A stretch of 43,435 bases of DNA from JANPEZ01 sp031423155 (GCA_031423155.1 JANPEZ010000101.1:1-43435), one strand, 5' to 3'; numbered from the stretch's first letter, positions 24,561 through 32,449 are shown. Numbers and translations are program-made. The notes: generated by a model not told the origin, from the sequence alone.

Positions 24561-25964
24561 CTACTGAACCACCAGTGCCGTCACCATCCCGAACATGCCC
24601 GCAGGACCCTCCACGTGCGGAAGGATGTGGCAGTGGAAGGCCCATGCTCCCGGGTACTCGGCGTGGACCAGCACGTCGTATCTCTGGCCCGGCGCGATCA
24701 CGAGAGTGTCTGCCATGTAAGGGTTCTGCAGTGGGAAGCCGTCTTGGCCGACGACTTCGAAGTGGTAGCCGTGCAGATGCATCGGGTGAAGCATCGAGCC
24801 GTCGTTCGCCAGGTGGATCAGGACCCAGTCCCCCGTCTCGACGACGATCGGTGCTGTCGCGGGAAATGACTTGGCGTTGAGCGTGTATCCCAGAGGTCCG
24901 TCGCCCAGGAACATCGTGGTTTCGACATCCACCTTGGGCGCGGCCGACACCCTGGTCTCACCGGTGCGCGGGTCCACGTCGAGGGCCGGATAACTCCAGC
25001 CACCCTGCGGCTGGACGATGATGGCTCCGTAGAGGCCCGCGCCGACCTGCTCGGTTGAGTTGAAGTGCGAGTGGTAGACGTACATGCCGGGCGGATCCTT
25101 GACCGTGAACTCGTACTTCCAGTAGCCGCCCGGCATCACCGGGTCCTGCGTGATGTAGGGAACTCCGTCCTGGGCGTTGGGAACCGTCATCCCGTGGAAG
25201 TGAAGGACCGTGGGTTGGGTCAACTGGTTCTGAAGGGTGATCTGGACCTTGTCCCCATAGCTCAGGTTGAGCTGAGGTCCGGGGATCTGACCGTTGTAGG
25301 CCATCGCGTCCTTCATGACGCCGGGCTCAACCTCCCACTGGACCTGCGTCGCGGTGAGAGTGAATACCTTCACCCCGTGGTCCATGGTCGGCTCGAGGAC
25401 CTCGTTTCCGGTTCCAGCCGTCTCCGCCGGGAACGCCGAGACGCCGGCTTCGTGGGAACTGGCCATCTCCTCCGCGCTCATATGCGGCATGGCCATGCCG
25501 CCCATCGGGTCCGTTCCGCCGGAAGCCCCGGAGGTGCCCCCGGGGACAGCGTCCGCGGATGCGGTCACGGTTGCCACCATCCCGAGCTTGTCGTGCCCGG
25601 GGACGGAACAGATCGCGTTGTAGGTGCCGGCCTCAAGGGAGGGAACCTCCAACGACCCCGAAGCACCGGCCTCGATGTTCCCCGAATCGAACGACTGCCC
25701 ACCGACTTCGACGGCGAACGTGTGCGGCGTCGCCCCGGTGTTCGACAGGTTGAACGAGATCGGCACACCCGAGGGGACCTGGATGTTCGAGGGAGTGATC
25801 GCGAAGTCGGTGAGCGTGACTTCGACGGCGGCGGGCGCGCCGGCGGCCTGCCCGTCGCCTCCAGCCGGCGGCGCGGTGGAGCCGCCGTTCCCACAAGCAG
25901 CAGACACGAGTGCCAGCGCGACGGCGGCCGCGACGAGAGTTGCCCCTCGGATGGATGCGAACAT
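24561..25964 (-). CDS. Lipoprotein fusion of a cupredoxin and a two-domain multicopper oxidase
   Basis: A 467-aa protein. Lipobox VSAAC (Cys24), then a plastocyanin-like domain (~45-135) with a type 1 copper set His81, Cys119, His124, Met129. A Met/His-rich linker (~144-171, with MGGMAMPHM) follows. The oxidase part (~200-467) has all four multicopper oxidase motifs: HFH (255-257), HSH (298-300), HPMHLH (393-398) and HCH with His450 and Met457. That set builds a trinuclear cluster, as in two-domain laccases, rather than the type 2 site of NirK. The Shine-Dalgarno AGGAAGGGG lies about 7 nt before ATG 25964. Likely substrates are Cu(I), Fe(II) or phenols; function is inferred. Confidence 0.88.
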   Translation of the reverse strand: MFASIRGATLVAAAVALALVSAACGNGGSTAPPAGGDGQAAGAPAAVEVTLTDFAITPSNIQVPSGVPISFNLSNTGATPHTFAVEVGGQSFDSGNIEAGASGSLEVPSLEAGTYNAICSVPGHDKLGMVATVTASADAVPGGTSGASGGTDPMGGMAMPHMSAEEMASSHEAGVSAFPAETAGTGNEVLEPTMDHGVKVFTLTATQVQWEVEPGVMKDAMAYNGQIPGPQLNLSYGDKVQITLQNQLTQPTVLHFHGMTVPNAQDGVPYITQDPVMPGGYWKYEFTVKDPPGMYVYHSHFNSTEQVGAGLYGAIIVQPQGGWSYPALDVDPRTGETRVSAAPKVDVETTMFLGDGPLGYTLNAKSFPATAPIVVETGDWVLIHLANDGSMLHPMHLHGYHFEVVGQDGFPLQNPYMADTLVIAPGQRYDVLVHAEYPGAWAFHCHILPHVEGPAGMFGMVTALVVQ

Positions 25965-26005
25965 GTTCTTACCCCTTCCTGAGTCCTTGATCGATCGACG
26001 TTGCG

Positions 26006-26431
26006 TCATCTCGCCGAAGCCTGTGCCAGAAGGGCCAGGGCATCGGTGAGTTGGTCGGTGGAGGGCATCCTGGATAGATGAACGACCGGCTCTTCGCCGA
26101 ACACATCGACCGCACCCCTTGGAGCGCCGAGCGTCAGGACCGGCAGACCGTTGGCGTGGTAGAGCGTCAGGAGCTCGGATGCCGGAGTCCCCATCGAAGC
26201 CGTGTCGCTGTCGAGCCAGGTATCCAAGATCACCAGGTCGGCTGCGTCGACCAGCGGGCACTGTCCCTCCCGCTCGCCGACGCACGTGTAGTCGGGCCCC
26301 GTAGGCCCGAAGCAGACGGTGACGTCGTAGCCCAGAGATTCACAGATGTCGCCTAGACGCTCACGCTCCACGGCATCCGCCTCGACGATCAGCACGGCGC
26401 GGCGCGGTTCATGCGGTTCGTTCATGGACAT
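26006..26431 (-). CDS. Receiver-like protein with Cys-containing insert
   Basis: A 141-aa single-domain protein with CheY-like topology. RAVLIVEADAVERERLGDI carries an acidic Glu-Ala-Asp site, and LVILDTWLDSD has an Asp at the phosphoacceptor position. Between them an insert YTCVGEREGQCPLVDAADLV contains two Cys spaced C-x8-C. The usual Lys near the end is Arg (HLSRMPS). Phosphorylation is possible but uncertain, and the Cys pair could bind a metal or be redox-active. The start ATG 26431 has AGGAAA just upstream. It is 41 nt upstream of the multicopper oxidase gene, probably the same transcript. Confidence 0.7.
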   Translation of the reverse strand: MSMNEPHEPRRAVLIVEADAVERERLGDICESLGYDVTVCFGPTGPDYTCVGEREGQCPLVDAADLVILDTWLDSDTASMGTPASELLTLYHANGLPVLTLGAPRGAVDVFGEEPVVHLSRMPSTDQLTDALALLAQASAR

Positions 26432-26484
26432 AAGTTTCCTCGGCCTGAGGCGCCGAACGCCGTGCTGAGGGGCCCTATGTACCC

Positions 26485-26497
26485 GGGACCTTCGCCC
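26485..26497. promoter_or_regulatory. DevR-box-like sequence in a divergent promoter region
   Basis: GGGACCTTCGCCC has one perfect GGGAC half-site and a near-complete partner in the GGGNC-N4-GNCCC layout. It sits midway in the 103-nt region between the divergent receiver-like and SRPBCC-like genes. It is tentative and based on resemblance to the DosR consensus only. Confidence 0.25.
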
Positions 26498-26534
26498 TTG
26501 AGCGGGGCGAGGGTTCCCAAGCACACTCAGCGGT

Positions 26535-27005
26535 ATGTTCGCGCGCTACTACGTGGAGTTGCCTGTGGCGGCCGAGGACGTCGAGCGCGCCGTGCTCGAC
26601 GATCCGGGAGCTTGGGTCCCGGGCATCGCCGGGGCGGCAAGCGCCCGGGGCGAAGCTCTCCTGGCCGAGGTGGGATTCGGCGAGAGCCTGCGATTGGGCA
26701 GGCAGGTATCTTTGGAGTTCGACCCGCCCATCCGCATGCCGTCCAAGACGGTGCTCCCGATCAGGTGGAGAGCCGCGGCGGCCGAGAGCCTCTTCCCGGC
26801 GCTCGATGCGGACCTGGAGGTGGCAGCCCTGGGTTCTCACTCGACCCAGCTATCCATGAGCGCGCGGTACGTTCCCCCGATGGGAGCGCTCGGGCGGATG
26901 ATCGACAAGGCCCTGCTCCACCGCGTCGCGGAGGCCACCATCAAGGACTTCCTGGACAGGGTCGGCGAGCGGCTCATGACACTGATACCGAGCCGCGACG
27001 CATGA
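26535..27005 (+). CDS. SRPBCC-like protein of unknown function
   Basis: A 156-aa protein without signal peptide or membrane segment. The alternating strand pattern, an opening MFARYYVELPVAAEDVERAV, a middle PSKTVLPIRWRAA and a long C-terminal helix (VAEATIKDFLDRVGERLM) suggest a START/SRPBCC ligand-binding fold, but no diagnostic motif supports this firmly. It lies 28 nt upstream of the DevR-like gene and is divergent from the receiver/oxidase pair. Confidence 0.6.
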   Translation: MFARYYVELPVAAEDVERAVLDDPGAWVPGIAGAASARGEALLAEVGFGESLRLGRQVSLEFDPPIRMPSKTVLPIRWRAAAAESLFPALDADLEVAALGSHSTQLSMSARYVPPMGALGRMIDKALLHRVAEATIKDFLDRVGERLMTLIPSRDA

Positions 27006-27020
27006 AACTGCGACCGCCGC

Positions 27021-27026
27021 TAGTAT
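27021..27026 (+). promoter_or_regulatory. -10 box for the DevR-like regulator, leaderless start
   Basis: TAGTAT ends 7 nt before ATG 27034, which has no Shine-Dalgarno. This predicts a leaderless transcript starting at the ATG, separate from the gene upstream. Confidence 0.5.
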
Positions 27027-27033
27027 CCAACGC

Positions 27034-27702
27034 ATGACGAAGACCCCTCCATTGCGCGTCATGCTCGTGGACGACCACGAGGTCGTTCGGGGCGGCGTCA
27101 AGGCGATGCTCCAGACGACGGACGACATCGTCGTCACCGCCGAAGCAGGTTCGGTACGAGAGGCCATCGATGAGGCCGACCGCGCCAGGCCCGACGTCGT
27201 CGTCATGGACGTGAGGCTCACCGACGGGAGCGGCATCGAGGCGACCCGCGAGATCCGTGCCAGGCATCCGGATACGCGCGTGCTGATGCTCACTTCATTC
27301 GCCGACGACGAGGCGCTTTTCTCCTCGATCATGGCCGGTGCTTCCGGTTACGTTCTCAAGCAGGTCAAGTCCGGTGAACTCCTGCGGGCTATCCGTGCGA
27401 TCGGCAAAGGCGAGAGCCTGCTCGACCCCGCGGTGACCAGTGCGGTTCTGGACCGGTTGCGCAAGGGCAAGCATCTACTGCGCGACGAGAAGCTGGCCAG
27501 GCTCTCCCCTCAGGAGGAACGGATCCTGACCCAGGTCGCCGACGGCAAGACCAACAAGGAGATAGGCGAGAGCCTTCACCTGGCCGAGAAGACCGTGAAG
27601 AACTACGTCTCCTCCATCCTTTCCAAGCTCGAGGTCGCGCGCCGAGCCGAGGCCGCGGCCTACCTGGCCCGTCACACCACCCTGCCCGGCACCAACGAGT
27701 AG
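27034..27702 (+). CDS. NarL/FixJ-family response regulator, DevR/DosR-like
   Basis: A 222-aa DNA-binding regulator. The receiver has the acidic pair in MLVDDHEVVRGG, the phosphoacceptor Asp in VVVMDVRLTDGSG, and the conserved Lys in SGYVLKQVKSGEL. The C-terminal LuxR-type helix-turn-helix spans about 155-210 (LSPQEERILTQVADGKTNKE, LAEKTVKNYVSSILSKL). The overall pattern, including KTVKNYVSSILSKLEVARR, is close to mycobacterial DevR. It likely takes phosphate from the GAF kinase at 23403 and controls this island. Confidence 0.92.
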   Translation: MTKTPPLRVMLVDDHEVVRGGVKAMLQTTDDIVVTAEAGSVREAIDEADRARPDVVVMDVRLTDGSGIEATREIRARHPDTRVLMLTSFADDEALFSSIMAGASGYVLKQVKSGELLRAIRAIGKGESLLDPAVTSAVLDRLRKGKHLLRDEKLARLSPQEERILTQVADGKTNKEIGESLHLAEKTVKNYVSSILSKLEVARRAEAAAYLARHTTLPGTNE

Positions 27703-27722
27703 CCCATCAGCCCATCGGCATA

Positions 27723-27736
27723 GGGCCGTCCGGCAC
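27723..27736. promoter_or_regulatory. Weak DevR-box-like sequence upstream of the DoxX gene
   Basis: GGGCCGTCCGGCAC fits GGGNC-N4-GNCCC with one mismatch. It lies about 60 nt upstream of the DoxX-family start. Support comes only from similar sites elsewhere in this island. Confidence 0.2.
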
Positions 27737-27796
27737 GTCCCCCAGCTCGCCCGTCGCGCGAAGCTTCCACCAGAGACGAAGAAGGAGGTGGGAACG

Positions 27797-28396
27797 ATGG
27801 CGATGGTGCAAAGCAGAGAGCTGAGCATGCCGGTCATCGAATCCGAAACCCGTCAGAGCCGCGCGCTCCACAGGGTGCTGGGCGCTTTGCGGCTGCTCGT
27901 CGGCTTCGAGTTCCTCTGGGCGTTCTTCGACAAGGCCTTCGGTCTGGGGTTCGCGACCGAGAAGGCCGACGCCTGGGTCAACGGTGGGAACCCGACCGCC
28001 GGAGCGCTGTGGTTCGCCCTGAAAGGCCCGTTCAAGGGGTTCTACGAGGGGATCACGGGCGCGTCCGCGACATTCGCTGCGGACGGTACGCCGCTGACGA
28101 TGGTCCCGCCACACGCTTGGGTCAACTACGTCTACATGGGAGCCCTGCTGCTGATCGGACTGGGACTCATGACCGGCGTGATGACTCGCCTGGCGGCCGT
28201 CGGCGCCATCGTGTGGATGGCGATCTTCTACACGGCGACGGCGATCTGGCCCGACTACAACCCCTTCTACGACGTACACGTTCTATCGATCGTCGTGTTG
28301 GTTGCGATCATCATCGCGAACGCGGGCCTGTACCTGGGACTCGGCAAGGTTTGGCAGCGCTTCGAGGGAGTAAAGAAACACCCCATCCTCTACTGA
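27797..28396 (+). CDS. DoxX-family membrane protein
   Basis: A 199-aa protein with four predicted helices (about 30-48, 110-130, 135-155 and 165-185). The segment LGALRLLVGFEFLWAFFDKA and the later MGALLLIGLGLMTGVMTRLA are typical of the DoxX/DoxD group, associated with quinone-linked thiol or thiosulfate oxidation. A loop of ~50 residues between helices 1 and 2 is probably extracytoplasmic. ATG 27797 has GGAGG 8 nt upstream; an upstream GTG at 27788 is less likely. It ends 18 nt before a strong hairpin. Confidence 0.82.
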   Translation: MAMVQSRELSMPVIESETRQSRALHRVLGALRLLVGFEFLWAFFDKAFGLGFATEKADAWVNGGNPTAGALWFALKGPFKGFYEGITGASATFAADGTPLTMVPPHAWVNYVYMGALLLIGLGLMTGVMTRLAAVGAIVWMAIFYTATAIWPDYNPFYDVHVLSIVVLVAIIIANAGLYLGLGKVWQRFEGVKKHPILY

Positions 28397-28414
28397 CGAC
28401 CCTCGAAGTTCCCT

Positions 28415-28440
28415 GGGGCGGAGGCGAAAGCCTCCGCCCC
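28415..28440 (+). terminator. Rho-independent-like hairpin between convergent genes
   Basis: An 11-bp perfect GC-rich stem (GGGGCGGAGGC paired with GCCTCCGCCCC) closes a GAAA tetraloop and is followed by TTCTG. It lies between the DoxX stop and the aconitase stop, so it can serve both strands, although the T tract is short on the plus side and absent on the minus side. Confidence 0.75.
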
Positions 28441-28447
28441 TTCTGCG

Positions 28448-31066
28448 TCAGCCCTTGAGCATCTGGCGCAGCACCATCCGCAGGATCCCACCGCTGCGGT
28501 AGAAGTCCACTTCGGAGGCGCCGTCGATCCGGACCTTCGCGGTGAAGGTTCTGGTCGCTCCGTCATCAGAGGTGGCGGTGACCGTGACGTCCTGCCCGGG
28601 CACAACGCCACCGCTCAGGCCGGTGACCGAAAGGGTTTCTCGGCCGGTCAGGCCGAGGACGGCCGATGACTCGCCGCCGCGGAACTGCAGGGGCAGCATC
28701 CCCATCCCGACTAGGTTCGACCGGTGGATGCGCTCGTAGCTCTCGGCTATGACGAACTTCACTCCCAGCAGGAGCGGACCCTTCGCGGCCCAGTCCCGGC
28801 TGGAACCGCTGCCGTACTCCTTGCCCGCGATGACCGCCAGCGGCGTTGCATCCCGGAGGTAGCGGCCCGATGCCTCGAAGATGCTGACGACCTCTCCCGT
28901 GGGAAAGTGCGTCGTCCAGGTTCCTTCCGTTCCGGGTGCAAGCGCGTTCTTCAACCGGATGTTGCCGAAGGTGCCACGCATCATCACCTGGTGGTTGCCG
29001 CGCCGCGTCCCGTAGGAGTTGAAGTCCCCGGGCTCGACCCCTTGATCCTGCAGGTAGCGTCCGGCCGGCGAATCGGCCTTGATGGACCCCGCAGGTGAGA
29101 TGTGGTCGGTCGTGATCGAGTCGCCCACCATCACGAGTACGCGCGCGCCCTCGATATCGCCGGGCTCTACCTGCGCCCCCTCGATGCCCTCGAAGAACGG
29201 CGGCTCCTGAACGTATGTGGAGTCTTCACTCCAGGAGTACATCGGACCGACCGGGGAGGGCAGGGACCTCCAGTGCTCGTCGCCGTTGAAGACGCGGCCG
29301 TACTCCTCGTCGAACTGCTCGGACGTTATGGCATCCGACATGGCGGCGGCGACTTCCTCGGGGCTCGGCCATACATCTTGGAGGTAGACCGGGCCGCTGG
29401 GCCCCTGCGCAAGAGGATCGGTCGACAGGTCGATGTCCACGCGGCCCGCCAGCGCGTATGCAACGCAGAGTGGCGGTGAGGCCAGGTACGAGGCGCGGAC
29501 CTGAGGATGAACGCGTCCCTCGAAGTTGCGGTTGCCGGATAGGACCGCCGCCACGTTCAGATCCTCGTCCTCTACCACCTTGGCTATGGCTTCCGGAAGC
29601 GGGCCCGAGTTGCCGATGCAGGTCGTGCAGCCGTAGCCGACGAGTGCGAACCCCAGTTTCTCCAGATAAGGGGTCAAGCCGGAACGATCGAGGTAGTCGG
29701 TGACGACACGCGATCCCGGTGCGAGCGAGGTCTTCACCCAGGGCTTGGAGGCCAGGCCCGCTTCGACGGCCTTCTTCGCCAGGAGTCCGGCGGCAAGCAT
29801 CACGCTCGGGTTGGACGTGTTCGTGCAGGAGGTGATGGCGGCGATCACGACGGAGCCGTCGCGAACGGTGCCGGTCTGCTCGGCGCGGCGATCTCCGTAG
29901 CGCTCGGTGAAGCTCGGCCAGACGCCGGGGAGGGTCACGCGGTCCTGAGGACGTGACGGGCCGGCGAGCGAGGGCTCGATCGCCGAAAGGTCTAACTCCA
30001 GCATCTCGGAGAAGGCGGGCTCGGGATCACCGTCGCGGCGGAAGAGTCCCTGCTCCTTGGTGTAGCGCTCGGCCAGATCGGCGCTCGCCCGGCGGCCGGT
30101 GAACCGCAGGTAGCGCAGGACCTCCGCGTCCACGGGGAAGTAGGAGGCGGTGGCGCCGTACTCGGGACACATGTTGGAAAGCGTCGCTCTATCCGCGACG
30201 CTGAGTGAGGAGAGCCCGTCTCCGAAGAACTCGACGAACTTGCCGACGACGCCGTGGGCCCGCAGCATCTCCGTCAAGGTCAGCACCAGGTCGGTCGCGG
30301 TCGTCCCCGGCGGCAGGGCGCCGACGGTCCTCATCCCGATCACCACCGGCTGCGGCATGAACATCGGCTGGCCGAGCATCGCCGCCTCGGCCTCGATCCC
30401 GCCGACACCCCAACCCAGGATGCCGAGTCCGTTGATCATCGTCGTATGCGAGTCCAGCCCGACCAGGGTGTCGGGGAAGGCGATGCCATCACGTGATGAG
30501 ACGACCTGACCGAGATGCTCGAGATTCACCTGGTGGCAGATCCCGGCGCCGGGAGGCACGACGCGGACACCGTCGAAAGCCTGCTGGGCCCATCTCAGCA
30601 GCGCGTACCTCTCACCGTTGCGGCCATACTCCAGATCGATGTTCCTCTCGTAGGCCTCGGCGGTACGGAACAGGTCCACCTGAACGCTGTGATCGATGAC
30701 GAGATCGACCGGGATCACAGGGTTCACGGTGGCGGGATCTCCCCCGGCGCGCTGAAGGGCGCTGCGCATGGCGGCGAGGTCGACGATCGCGGGAACGCCC
30801 GTGTAGTCCTGCATCAACACACGTCCGGGCATGAAGGCGATATCCCCGGCCGGACCGGGCCAGGCGCCGAGCGCTTCGACGTCTTCGGCGGCTACTCCGG
30901 GGGTTCCGGCGCGCCGCAGCAGGTTCTCCAGGAGGATCTTGACGGTCATCGGCAGCCGGGCGGGATCGGCGATCCCGTGCTCGGCGAGCCATCTCAGACT
31001 GAAGAGGTCCAGGGGTCCCTCGGCGGTATCGAACCGCTGCCGCGCCCCTGAGAGGTCGGTGGTCAT
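28448..31066 (-). CDS. acnA: Aconitate hydratase A
   Basis: An 872-aa enzyme of the AcnA/IRP1 type (usual length ~890), isomerising citrate and isocitrate in the TCA cycle. It has the substrate/cluster region VGLDSHTTMINGLGILGWGV, the first cluster Cys in AITSCTNTSNPSVM and the other two in GYGCTTCIGNSGP. The swivel domain near the C-terminus has SYGTRRGNHQVMMRGTFGN and GKEYGSGSSRDWAAKG. The Shine-Dalgarno AAGGAAGG is 9 nt before ATG 31066. It is monocistronic, bounded by the hairpin downstream. Confidence 0.96.
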   Translation of the reverse strand: MTTDLSGARQRFDTAEGPLDLFSLRWLAEHGIADPARLPMTVKILLENLLRRAGTPGVAAEDVEALGAWPGPAGDIAFMPGRVLMQDYTGVPAIVDLAAMRSALQRAGGDPATVNPVIPVDLVIDHSVQVDLFRTAEAYERNIDLEYGRNGERYALLRWAQQAFDGVRVVPPGAGICHQVNLEHLGQVVSSRDGIAFPDTLVGLDSHTTMINGLGILGWGVGGIEAEAAMLGQPMFMPQPVVIGMRTVGALPPGTTATDLVLTLTEMLRAHGVVGKFVEFFGDGLSSLSVADRATLSNMCPEYGATASYFPVDAEVLRYLRFTGRRASADLAERYTKEQGLFRRDGDPEPAFSEMLELDLSAIEPSLAGPSRPQDRVTLPGVWPSFTERYGDRRAEQTGTVRDGSVVIAAITSCTNTSNPSVMLAAGLLAKKAVEAGLASKPWVKTSLAPGSRVVTDYLDRSGLTPYLEKLGFALVGYGCTTCIGNSGPLPEAIAKVVEDEDLNVAAVLSGNRNFEGRVHPQVRASYLASPPLCVAYALAGRVDIDLSTDPLAQGPSGPVYLQDVWPSPEEVAAAMSDAITSEQFDEEYGRVFNGDEHWRSLPSPVGPMYSWSEDSTYVQEPPFFEGIEGAQVEPGDIEGARVLVMVGDSITTDHISPAGSIKADSPAGRYLQDQGVEPGDFNSYGTRRGNHQVMMRGTFGNIRLKNALAPGTEGTWTTHFPTGEVVSIFEASGRYLRDATPLAVIAGKEYGSGSSRDWAAKGPLLLGVKFVIAESYERIHRSNLVGMGMLPLQFRGGESSAVLGLTGRETLSVTGLSGGVVPGQDVTVTATSDDGATRTFTAKVRIDGASEVDFYRSGGILRMVLRQMLKG

Positions 31067-31130
31067 GGTTGTGGCCTTCCTTCTCGTCGTTGTGCCTTCA
31101 TCCTGTCAGACGAGGTCTAACCGGCGTCGA

Positions 31131-31643
31131 TCAGGCGCCGCGGTCAGCGTCGCGGGCATCCTTCACGGCCTGCTTGTGCGCCATGCGGGCCTTGCGCCTT
31201 AGCTTGGCCTCACGCTGGCGGCGCAGTTCCTCCTCGGTCTCGGCCAAGATCGGCGGGACTGGCCTGGGGTGGCCGTCCTCGTCGATCGCGACGAAGACCA
31301 GGTAGGCGCTGCTCGCGTGGACCTTGCGGCCGGTCACCGGGTTCTCCGCGTCGACCCGCACACCGCACTCAAGCGAGGTCGTTCCGACGTCATTCACCGT
31401 TGCGTGCAGCGTGATGACCTCGCCGATATGCACCGGCTCGAGGAACGACAGCTCATCCACCGAGACGGTGACGCACAGTCCCCCGGCGTGACGAACCGCT
31501 GCCAGAGCGGCGGCGGTGTCGACCAACTTCATGATCGTCCCTCCGTGGACGTTGCCGGCGATATTGGCGTCGGTCACCTCCATCAACTGCGAGATGGTCA
31601 CGGCCGAGTCCGAGGCACGTTTGGGGGTCAGATCCCAGGGCAT
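31131..31643 (-). CDS. Acyl-CoA thioesterase, hotdog fold (YciA/BACH-like)
   Basis: A 170-aa single hotdog domain that would hydrolyse acyl-CoA to free acid and CoA. NIAGNVHGGTIMKLVDTAAA holds the family's N-x-x-G-x-x-H-GG and Asp active-site pattern. VDELSFLEPVHIGEVITL and the VHASSAYLVFVAID strand are typical. A basic, coiled C-terminal tail (~140-170: EEELRRQREAKLRRKARM) extends past the domain. ATG 31643 was preferred because a TAGGAT box ends 7 nt upstream; ATG 31652 would start inside that box. Confidence 0.88.
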   Translation of the reverse strand: MPWDLTPKRASDSAVTISQLMEVTDANIAGNVHGGTIMKLVDTAAALAAVRHAGGLCVTVSVDELSFLEPVHIGEVITLHATVNDVGTTSLECGVRVDAENPVTGRKVHASSAYLVFVAIDEDGHPRPVPPILAETEEELRRQREAKLRRKARMAHKQAVKDARDADRGA

Positions 31644-31650
31644 GGGGCAC

Positions 31651-31656
31651 ATCCTA
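31651..31656 (-). promoter_or_regulatory. -10 box for the thioesterase gene, leaderless start
   Basis: TAGGAT on the minus strand ends 7 nt before ATG 31643. It lies only 14 nt from the oppositely oriented box at 31671, so the two promoters are nearly face to back. Confidence 0.45.
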
Positions 31657-31670
31657 GCCGGGGCCGCGAC

Positions 31671-31676
31671 TAGCAT
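31671..31676 (+). promoter_or_regulatory. -10 box for the lipoprotein gene, leaderless start
   Basis: TAGCAT ends 6 nt before ATG 31683, which lacks a Shine-Dalgarno. This agrees with the leaderless pattern. Confidence 0.45.
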
Positions 31677-31682
31677 GGGCCC

Positions 31683-32417
31683 ATGCGTCTCGTTCCATTG
31701 CTGGTTGCCGGGCTCACCGCGTGTTCGGCGGGCTCGTCCTCCTCGATCGCACCTTCTTCACCCGGCTCAACCGCTTCGGTCTCGGTGTCGGCCAGTCCGT
31801 CCGCGGGCGCGTCTGCCAGCACCGAGCCGGTGTCGCTTCCTCCAGGGGTGCCGGCCACGTACGAAGGTGGTCAGGCGGCGGGCGACGTCCCGGTGGCATC
31901 GCTGGTGCCGGCCGAAGCCCAGGTAACGGGGACCTGGTACGCGCCGCAGGGAACACTCACTTCGATCGTCGTCGCCTACTCGATCGGAGACGATCCCTTG
32001 TTCCAGGAGCATGGACTCGTTCTCTGGAGCGAGTACGCGGACGAGCCGAGGTGGCGTGCGGCGTACGGCTTTAGGGACAAGGCCAAGGACGGTGTCTTCG
32101 GGATAACGGCCGTGATAGGCGATGCGACCGGCGACGGGCTGGAGGACGCCCTGACCTTCGAGGCGACCGGCGGTAGCGGGGGCTGCGGCACCTACCGGGT
32201 CATCTCGGTGGTCGATGCGGCCGAGGTGTTCAGCCAGACGGTCTGCGACACCTTCGTCGACGTCGCCTCGGCCCCGGCGGGGCTCACGTTGACCGAAGCC
32301 GTCTTCGGCCCCGGCGATGACCACTGCTGCCCCAGCGCCCAGAGGGTGACCAGGCTGCGCTACACCGGGTCCGGCTGGAAGGTCATCTCGCGGGAGACGC
32401 TCCCCCTGGCGCCGTAG
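31683..32417 (+). CDS. Lipoprotein with Ser-rich linker, unknown function
   Basis: A 244-aa protein. A short signal peptide ends in the lipobox LTAC (Cys14), followed by ~40 residues rich in Ser, Ala and Pro. The folded part (~60-244) contains IGDATGDGLEDALTFEA, an Asp-rich loop as in FG-GAP or dockerin-like calcium sites, and four Cys (GGCGTYR, QTVCDTF, DDHCCPS) that may form disulphides. No named family is evident. It is transcribed divergently from the thioesterase and lies 32 nt upstream of nurA, which appears to have its own promoter. Confidence 0.75.
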   Translation: MRLVPLLVAGLTACSAGSSSSIAPSSPGSTASVSVSASPSAGASASTEPVSLPPGVPATYEGGQAAGDVPVASLVPAEAQVTGTWYAPQGTLTSIVVAYSIGDDPLFQEHGLVLWSEYADEPRWRAAYGFRDKAKDGVFGITAVIGDATGDGLEDALTFEATGGSGGCGTYRVISVVDAAEVFSQTVCDTFVDVASAPAGLTLTEAVFGPGDDHCCPSAQRVTRLRYTGSGWKVISRETLPLAP

Positions 32418-32437
32418 GCCGTGTCGGCGGGCTCGGC

Positions 32438-32443
32438 TAGGAT
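32438..32443 (+). promoter_or_regulatory. -10 box for the nurA-herA-sbcDC operon, leaderless start
   Basis: TAGGAT ends 6 nt before ATG 32450. The AGGA within it could alternatively act as a weak Shine-Dalgarno. It marks the start of the DNA end-processing operon. Confidence 0.4.
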
Positions 32444-32449
32444 GCGCCG

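Noticed and set aside
24561..25964. Copper nitrite reductase (NirK) call for the multicopper oxidase
   Set aside because: The HSH and HCH motifs give a trinuclear-cluster ligand set, as in laccases; NirK has a type 1 Cys in the first domain and a type 2 site.
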